From Piper betle (lineage: Eukaryota > Streptophyta > Magnoliopsida > Piperales > Piperaceae): a DNA stretch of 64,000 nt. The DNA is taken from assembly GCA_033002965.1 (NCBI GenBank), contig JAURVB010013140.1, positions 1 through 64,000 of the forward strand. The letters run 5' to 3'. The position numbers were made by a program, and so were the translations under genes. Each line of letters opens with the position of its first letter. Position 1 is the stretch's first letter. Below, one piece after another: positions 55,900 to 64,000 of this stretch. Under the pieces are notes generated by a model. That model was given only the letters and a program-made list of their open reading frames with translations, ran no database searches and was not told where the DNA came from.

Positions 55900-57099
55900 G
55901 AACTACATCAAGAAAAACTATACCGGTGTGACGTATGTAGTCTAACATCTACTCATGTCTCCCTGATCCTCATCAAAGCTATAGGTCAACTACATGTACC
56001 CTCAGGGTACTTTGCTCCAGATCTTGCTGCTCTACCAGGGTGTCCTATGAGTCCAGCTAGCATATGGTGGACTCTAATACCAAATAAAAGTAAATGCTAA
56101 TGAGCTGTATGGATCCATGTCGCCTGTATATGTCAAACACTCAAGTGTCCTAGCTAACTAAGTCCTAAATCAATTAATCTCACTCTATTCCATATTGGAA
56201 CAAGGGCAACTGCTATAACTCTACTGCATGCTATGACTCTCGTAACTATCTATACAACCACTAACTACTGTTGAAGGGACTCTCTGTGATGGAATGATGG
56301 CGAAAACATCTATACATGTACAGCGTATCTTGAGGAGTATGAAATCATAATTTGCATAGAACTATGGAGTCTGCATTTGATTTGTGGTAGGCGTGCTAGT
56401 CAATGTCTGCTCATCTCGAGTATTGAAAAAACTAATAGTAGGATTGATATATCTAGAAGGGTGAGTACGAAAATACTTGGGTAGAGGATTGGCTCTGTCT
56501 GACATCTCTGGCCTCATGACAAGTGAATGGATCTCTAATGAAAAACTTGTCACACTGCTCTACGACTCTAACTATGAAGTATCTCATCATCACATAGTCT
56601 GGCATTGGGGGTGACTGGAGAGTACACTAAGCTGAGAAAATCCTACTAGATATGTAATGGGGGTTTCCATCTGAGTCATAAGGGTAATGGAAAAACAATG
56701 TATAGGATATTGGATGGGTCCATGTGCATGTCTCGAAGATCATCATGATTAGACTCCATCATTGGTAGCCAGCCTATGGAACAACTATTTAATTACGAGC
56801 CTAAGAGATAGCTCATAAGTAGTTCTAATTCAATCAGTTAACACTAGGCATGTGTTTTCTCGATACAATACTAGTTATGCACTTCCAAATGGGCAAGGTT
56901 CAAATGACCCAAAGAACCACTATCTCTTCTCGAGTCTACAGGGACTCATAATAAGGTTTGACATGTGTCTCATCCGCTCTTTAGTGGTGTGTGACCTGCC
57001 ATCCCATACCAATTTGTAGCATTAATCTCAACTCACGTCACTACTAGTGTTGTGGTAGACTCTCAAGCAAAGTTGTCAGTTAAGATGAGCAGACACTAG
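55900..57099 (-). mobile_element. Internal region of the large minus-strand element, second segment
   Basis: It resumes the sequence cut at 49766. Translation by eye of the minus strand gives only short open stretches (the longest is 63 codons at 56362-56553), with no Gag, protease, RT or integrase motif. It is either heavily decayed or a non-coding internal domain. The LTR at 57100 interrupts it. Confidence 0.5.
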
Positions 57100-59955
57100 T
57101 GTAACACCCTGTTTCGGCTCACCCGTGAACCGACCCGAAAATGTCACCGGCGACCGAACAGTTCGCTAATGTACTGGTTCGGTTAAGCCGACCCGGATTT
57201 GCCCTCGGTGTCTTAAGATGGGGATGCAACCATGAGATGCATGAATGGGAACAATTGGGTTCTAACGGAGTCCTACATGCATCTGATGATATGCAAGCAA
57301 AACAAAACCATTCAACAAGCAAGAAATTTAAATAAAAATTCATTAATATTTACGAAAAAACGGACAGAATCTCCCCTAAAAGTGCAATAGGGGCCAACCT
57401 GTCCACAACAAGGGTATATAAATATTTTATCAAAATACAATAAAACATAACAATCTACTATGACATTCAGTTATTATCTCTTTCGCTTCATCTAAGCATA
57501 GTCGGAAGTCCAAGGCTCCCTACTCATTCACAATTATCCACTCATCTCATAAAAAGCAATTTATCAAGACAAAAACATTCTAATTATCATTCACACAGCA
57601 TTAACACACCATCATTATACATTACACGTGGCAGGTACATGTGTGCGTGGTTCCGTGCTGCTCCTCCGCAGTCCCAATAGCTTTCATCGCTCGCATTCCT
57701 CACCTACATATATATAGAAAAACCGTCAGTAATGAGTGTTACCGGCCCAGAAAATAACTAACATCAATCTGGCACAGGAGAGCAAACTCTCTTGTTGAAT
57801 GAAAACCATATACTTCCTCAAGAACTCTCATCAGGGCACATATGGGAGCCGTCACCCTCGGGTTGACAGCGTCCCCCTTTCTTTCTCATTCTCATACCTT
57901 AGCCATTTCTCTATCGCTTCTCGCATCAAATCTCATTCCTTTTCGCCCTCTACACCTTCCATATTACTCCTGGCCTTGAGCACGAAGGCCGAGCACTCTC
58001 AGGCAGTCACCTTTAGTACCCTTTGAAACCAAAAGTCTAGACATGCGCTGCATTGCAGTACCCGTGAACCTCCACACTTCTCCGGGTTTGAGGAACTCAA
58101 AGGTGGAGTTGTCAGGATCCCTCGGGAATGAAACGGCCCGCACACCATTCCAGAGCCCACTATCGACTCACACGTGCCCGCTCGCGTAGCACGGTAGTCG
58201 GATTTCCCTCATTCAATCTCTCACTGAAAACGCGAAAACTATACATATATATAGGTCTAGGTTGGGATTTATACAATAGGCCCGAAGGCATCGTGAGCTG
58301 GATCTAAAGTTCGAAAACAAACTCGAGGAATCTCATCCTCGAGGGTTATTAATCAGAAAAATCGTTGGCTAAATTGCTCGAGTTAAGTGGGATCCGATAA
58401 AATGCCACTTAACTTGTCCTGCACATGATAAATCAAATACACAATAGAGTAGTGTAAAAAAAGAAAACGAGTCCTAAACGGACCTGGTAGAAGCTCCAAG
58501 CGTGTCCTCGTGCCTAGGCGGCAAGCTCCTACTCCGTACATACACATCGAAACTAAATACTAACGCCTGCTCATGATGTATTCATACATCCTATATCACA
58601 CATACATCCATCACACATCAATCAAAACACATCAACCTATATCAATTCTAGCAAATCTACTTAGGTTAGTTTGCATTAGATCATGATCATTACCTAGTTA
58701 CCCTAATTAGTTTCTTAGCCTCCATTTTTAACACCGCTCAATCAAACAAATTTCATATTTTATCCTTAATCAATTCTACATTTATACATATAATTATAAC
58801 ACGCAATTCACCAATCCTAGCATGCAATTCTAATAATCAATACTTTTAAATAATTAAGTTAAAATAAATTATACCTCGTGTGATTCGTGTTGGAAGATCA
58901 GGTGATTTCGATAGGGTTCAATCGGGGGATTCGGCGGAAGATCAGGTGATTTCCGACGAATTTCGGTGAATCCAATTTTCGGCGGTGTTCCGGCGAGTGT
59001 TGGCAGTTTTCCGGCGGATTCCGGCGATGTTTCGGGACAGGGCAATCAGGGGGTCTATCGGCACCAGCTCGATGAGCTTGGCCAATGGTGGTGTTAAACA
59101 GGGTAGCCGGGGCGGCGATGGCTATCGGCGACGGCATCGAAAACGGGCGACGGCAGCGGCGTGCTCTGATTGGGGCTACGGCCGGCCTCGACGGCGGTCG
59201 GGATGATGGGGGAAATGTCGGCGATGGCGAGGGTGGTCGTCGAGGGTGTGGTTGTCGGGGTCACAGCGACGGCGGCGGGGCCCGGACGACGGCGAATCTA
59301 TGAGGGAGGGCATCGTGGCTTGTTGGCCAATTCTTGCGTCGTAGCGGCGAGACAGTGGCCGGGGTGGGTCGTGGCGGCACAGCGACGGCACGGCGGAGTA
59401 GGGCGGCCTCGATCGGCGGCAGTGTGACATCAGCGACGGTGGCAGCGGTGACGAGCACAAGGCGGCAGTAGGGTTTGGGTGTGGAAGTGTCGGGAAAGGA
59501 GGTGAAATACTCCAATGGCAAAATTGTAAATAAGTATTGACTCGAGTCAAAATAATAATTATTTCGTAATAAATTCTAAAAAAATCTAGAAAAATTATGA
59601 AAAAAATCCCATAAAATAAAACAAACTCAACAACATCCAAATGGCATGCTCTATAACGAATAACCCACCCGAATATAATCCAACGCATCCTAATGCGTTA
59701 TTCGGCCTAAAACTATTTCTACGATCAAACATATAAAAAGAAAAAAATTGTATACTTTCATATATTCTGATAACTCATTTCTCACAATCTTCTCAACGTT
59801 ATCATCATATATTCAGGTACACCTGACTCTCATCGCTCATAACTCACAGCTGGCCTCAACTCAGCACGCGGTTCATGAACTGACTCGACTCGAACCAACG
59901 GTCGAACCGACTGGTTCAGTAACGTAAAACCCTAACTCGAGTCACAGGTTTTACA
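57100..59955 (-). mobile_element. Solo LTR (minus), complete 2,856 bp
   Basis: Starts TGTAACACCCTGTTTCGG and ends AGGTTTTACA on the plus strand, with perfect copies ACTAG (57095-57099 and 59956-59960). It is the reverse-orientation sister of 37604-40472, sharing GTTCACGGGTGAGCCGAAAC at the 3' end. The GC island lies at 58880-59500. ORFs in the island are not supported. Confidence 0.9.
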
Positions 59956-59960
59956 ACTAG

Positions 59961-60864
59961 TGACCCTCTATTTGCTCAATGTGGTCTGGTCTAATTAAAG
60001 TCCTTGTGTACATCACTCCCAAGATGAGGTGAAGTTGTCTCCTCCAAATTGGTCTACCATTGGCTACCTGCATTGTAAATCCTAAACAGTACCGCAAATG
60101 TACCTCTTATAGTCGGGGCAAATGCTAAATCCTATGTCTTAGGGTAAGAACCTAATCGTGCTGCCAAAGCACAAGGAAAACATTGTCTCCCTAATGGATG
60201 CTCCCAAACTAAACCCATCATCTATGCCAAAATTCTAATACGAGTCAAACATTTCTCTCTAGCTGAGGTAATACTGCATGTCCGACCATCTCCTAATCAT
60301 ATGATCTAAACAATTTGATCACTACAGTCATCCCGTATGGAGATCATACTATCATGTTCTCTAACTCTGTCCATGTACATCCATTTAATGACTGTCACTA
60401 ACGTACCTAAAGCTCCTATCTTTGCAATATATATCTAACCTAAGGATGCAGGTCAAGGCAATGGTATGCAAGATAGATGTGAAGTTCATCTTGTGCCATC
60501 ACATCAGAATAATTCCAGTACACCTAATTTTCCTCTGCCTAGATGATGTTACTATAGCTCTGACATGTAGTCTCTGTGCAATGCTAAGAACAAGCTCAAG
60601 TAGTTGCCCTCCTGTAGGGTGAGGTAACTACTTGGCCCTTATTTGCACAACAACTGCTCCACTCAATCGGCAGTAGTGCAACATACGGACGGTTGTTGTG
60701 CATCCTGGATTATAGCAGCATGCATTCGGTCAGTGGTAGTGCATCACGGTCAGTGGTTGGGTAACTCGGACAGTGGTTGTGCTTCCAACTTCTGAAGATC
60801 TGATTCTAATCATGTACTTTGTGAAACCACTACTATCTCTAACATGTCTTCCTCCATATGTTTA
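59961..60864 (-). mobile_element. Internal region of the large minus-strand element, third segment
   Basis: Continues the interior interrupted at 57099. It has a degenerate GGTCAGTGGTTG-type short repeat at about 60690-60785. No coding domain was recognised. It is cut at 60865 by a solo LTR. Confidence 0.45.
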
Positions 60865-63543
60865 TGTAAAGACTGAAAAAAAAATTATTCGACTCGGTCG
60901 GGAAAGGATCAAACGTTGGAGAAAGTATTATTATTATTATATTATTGTTATATTATATTCTCTACCGGTTAAATATTATATTTTATGCTTTACCCGGTTC
61001 CCGGTTAAATGAAATACAGCGTTGGGGTGTTTTCACATACCCTAGCTATCATTTTCATTTTACATTTTGTGAGGGGCGTCATCCTCACCTTAGTCGCCTT
61101 CATTCTCTCATCTTCTTCTCCTCTTCCGGAGCCGGCTTCTTCCTTTTGCTTGGGTATTCTTCCTATCTCCCTATTCTTAATTTTCATGCAAGCATATTTT
61201 GAAATGTTAATGAGTTTGATAATCATGTGAATTAAAGTATTAATCAATAAGAAATCAAACTAATTTTTACATGATTAAGAATCATCCATGGTCGACAAGT
61301 TCTTGTGCTCGGCAAGATGGGATATTACAAGCAAGCTTCGCCGGGGATCCATTGCAGCGGATTGCAACCCAAGGAAAAAAACCTTAGTCCTACCGGCAAA
61401 CAGTCCCCCGTGGGTGACCTCCTCGCCTGTAAACAGGGCGGCGATTGTTCCAATTTATGGCTGATCTCGCCTGGTCGGACACGGGTCCTGGGGTAGTAGA
61501 GCCTTAGGTTGAATAAACATTGTAGCAAGGTGCAAGAGATCAATCAGTGGATGAAGTTGGCACCTTTGATGTTTGTATCCGTACATGCCGGCCCGGGGCA
61601 GCAAATAGCAAACCAAAGCAGAGGTGACGGTGATGGGTGAAGAAATCCGGCTGTCCTAGGCAGTGATTGGGTTCCAATTTGGCTGGGGAAGGCTGCTAGA
61701 GGGTCAAGGGTGTCGAGGCAACCACCCAATTTGGGCGGCAGTGCTCGCTTGTGGTGGAATCGGCGACACAAACATGTTGCTAGGTGTGGCGATGCCGGCA
61801 TCACGACGGCTGGAAGGCGGCCGGGGTCGGCCGGGGTGACACTGCAATGGCACGGTGGGGCTGGGCGACGACGATTGACAGCGGCCGGAAGTGATCCGCG
61901 GTGGCGGTGACAACATGAGTGGGGGCAGCTGGAGTCGGGAGCAGAGAATGGCGTCGGGGAAGAAGAAGAAGAAGGGTGACAAACTTGTAAATACTATTTG
62001 ACTTGATACGTCTCAAGTTAAAAATAATACTAAGTCGTAATAAATCTTTAAAAATAATTATTCTAATGGGTTATAGGTTAAAGGTTCTAAACCAATTAAT
62101 GTTTGTACGAAATCTCTATAAGTAATAAAAATACGGTAATGATAAACAGTCGATAATTAATCGGAGTACTACAAGCGACTAATTTTAAATCAGATGGTTA
62201 TAAGTGATTAACAAAATAAAGATTTCACCTTTACCATATTAAATTTAATACTGGGTAAAAAAAGTGATTATTTTAATAATGAGTTAGTAAGGTAGAAAAT
62301 GGATTATTAAATTATAATCGTGTAAAAATCACAAGAGTTAAACCTACATGGCATAATGAAAATAAATAAAGTTCGAACCCTTATTGAGTTGAATAATTTA
62401 AAATAATTAGCAATATCTTTGAATTAGGATAATACAAAACATTTTAAATAATTTAATTGAGCGACTTAATTAATTAAATTGCTATTAATAATGATAATGA
62501 TTAAAGATTTAAACCGTAAACTAAATCGTCAAGAATCGTGGTTAAGTAATTAATTTAAATGTAAAGTAGGACTTAAATACTTATGTCACACGAACAATTT
62601 AATATTTAATATATTTGAATGATACATATTAGTCATTTAGTTGCATGCATTACTACTCGAATAAAATTATACTTATGTATAATTTTATTTTCTCGTTCAA
62701 ATTAGGATCGTTGGTCGCAGTTGCAAGTTCACTTACGAACTATCCAGGTTCGTATAATTATTTGAAATGTTGTATTTTCCCTTGTTAGCAGCCCTGGTCG
62801 GCTTGAGCCCAGATTCGACCACCATGCACCGAGTGCGACTGAGCTCAAGGAATTGACTCAGTCCCACACGGGGCCGCACCCTTGAAACTTACTATGTGGG
62901 AGTCTTGGTCGACTTGAGTATCTGACCACCATGCGTTGGAACACAACCGGGGTCAACTCAATTTGGCACAAGGTAGCACCCCTTGAAAGATTAAACACCT
63001 GCCCCCATGCCGAAAGGGGTGGCAGGGCACATTGGCGCAAGACGGCTCATTATGCACTTGTGATACCGAGAGGGTCAGTCAATGGCAAATATCGCTAACT
63101 ACAAGTCGTGGGCCACGTAGCGTGTGTGCGCATGCATGGGATGGTAGCTAGATGGGGTGGCCACCCCTCCCAGCATATTAAGAGCTCAACGTAGGCTTAG
63201 TAGTTTTATCACTAATGCGGAATTGCCTTTACAGGTGAGCAGCTTTGGACTGAGAACTAAAAGTGTGTTGGTGAATCTTTGACCAACCCAGGTTTGGTGA
63301 ATTGATAATAAATTGGACTTCATTTTTATTCTCTTGTGTTATAATTGTGGCTATGGGAAACGGTCCGAGACTGTGGTACAATTATTTTATATAATGTCAT
63401 ATGCTATCAGAACATGTTGTATTTTTTTTATGATTTATAAACTCTAGACTTATTTGCTGTATTATGAATCATGTTCTAGAATGTACTTGTTACATCAATT
63501 ATTTTTTAGGTAACACCCGGTTCAGGTCGGGTGGGTCGTTACA
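60865..63543 (+). mobile_element. Solo LTR (plus), 2,679 bp
   Basis: TGTAAAGACTG...GGGTCGTTACA; target copies GTTTA (60860-60864) and GTTTG (63544-63548), one transition apart. It is a full-length relative of 26885-32434 and shows the empty target of the LTR nested there. It shares the block with GAGCCCAGATTCGACCACC (about 62807) with the element at 6924-8824. Confidence 0.85.
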
Positions 63544-63548
63544 GTTTG

Positions 63549-64000
63549 TCCCATCAAAGGTAGCTGCTATCAATTCGATTCAAGTTATCCAACCATGCGT
63601 GTCTGATCTAGAAGAGTCTAGATCATAGTGGTGACACTTACGGTGGGAAAATAATATTTACCCCCACATTGGTCTCCTGGAAGTGGTCCATCAAGTTATT
63701 TGCCCCAAACCCTGATCTATGCTTCAAGTGTTCCATGTGCTTAATTGGATATGTTGGCATAGTCACATCTTATATAAACAAGGATTTGTCTGAAGGTCTA
63801 TGTCCCCAATGTAGACTTTGGACTATGCCCAATGGATCTGTTTAAGGCATTCGATGGTCCATGCTCATGTGTCATGTATCTACGTGAATATCTCCATACA
63901 CCAAGCTCCCTACTTATGTTATCCCTTATAATTCTATCTTGTAATGTACATCACATCCTAGGGAAGGACTAATGTGATGACATGCACAAGACGAGTGAGT
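63549..64000 (-). mobile_element. 5' internal region of the large minus-strand element, running off the window
   Basis: Diverged relative of 703-1300: shared landmarks include AGCTGCTAT, CAACCATGCGTGTCTGATC, ATTAGTC/GACTAATGTG and ACCAAGCTCC. By analogy the primer site and 5' LTR should lie roughly 0.6 kb beyond position 64000. Confidence 0.55.

Overview
The window is nuclear DNA from a flowering plant. It holds one recognisable protein-coding gene inside dense, deeply nested LTR-retrotransposon DNA. Evidence for a plant is an intron-split gene for the chloroplast protein TIC100, Ty3/gypsy elements primed by initiator-Met tRNA, and hAT-like non-autonomous transposons. I cannot name the species. 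No rRNA, tRNA, CRISPR, phage or bacterial feature was recognised.

Layout. (1) 1-12,187: minus-strand long-LTR retroelements. LTR copies lie at 1517-3844 (partial) and 4668-10134 (full, interrupted by another element at 6924-9412), each next to a short non-coding internal piece with a tRNA-Met primer site; these are followed by scrambled LTR fragments and a 382-bp direct repeat. (2) 11,727-16,880: hAT-like and AATCGG-rich non-autonomous DNA transposons. (3) 16,881-22,836: TIC100, ten exons, with a hAT-like insertion in intron 5 and two single-base frameshifts in homopolymers of exon 10. (4) 24,778-35,391: a degenerate Ty3/gypsy element with gag, protease, RT, RNase H and integrase remnants. 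Its RT is split by a solo LTR (26885-32434), which is itself split by a second solo LTR (27088-30045). (5) 35,623-64,000: one large minus-strand LTR element whose 3' LTR (35623-49307) and non-coding interior (49308 to beyond the window) were repeatedly invaded by solo LTRs at 36113-46990, 37604-41611, 42323-46235, 49767-55894, 52349-55510, 57100-59955 and 60865-63543.

The nesting was worked out by finding TG...CA termini, 5-bp target-site duplications and the resumption of the interrupted sequence. When nested insertions are subtracted, four interrupted LTRs close to 2.80-2.97 kb, matching an uninterrupted copy at 2.96 kb, which supports the reconstruction. The LTRs are probably of a Del/Tekay-like Ty3 lineage (inference from their size, tRNA-Met primer sites, the polypurine context and a gag zinc-knuckle remnant). 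Most ATG-initiated ORFs in the repeats look like chance frames in GC-rich LTR DNA.

No wholly new genetic system was found. The most useful leads are the TIC100 frameshifts (probably consensus errors), the datable nesting series, exon-like and promoter-like modules conserved inside the LTRs, and an element family that seems to have no coding capacity.
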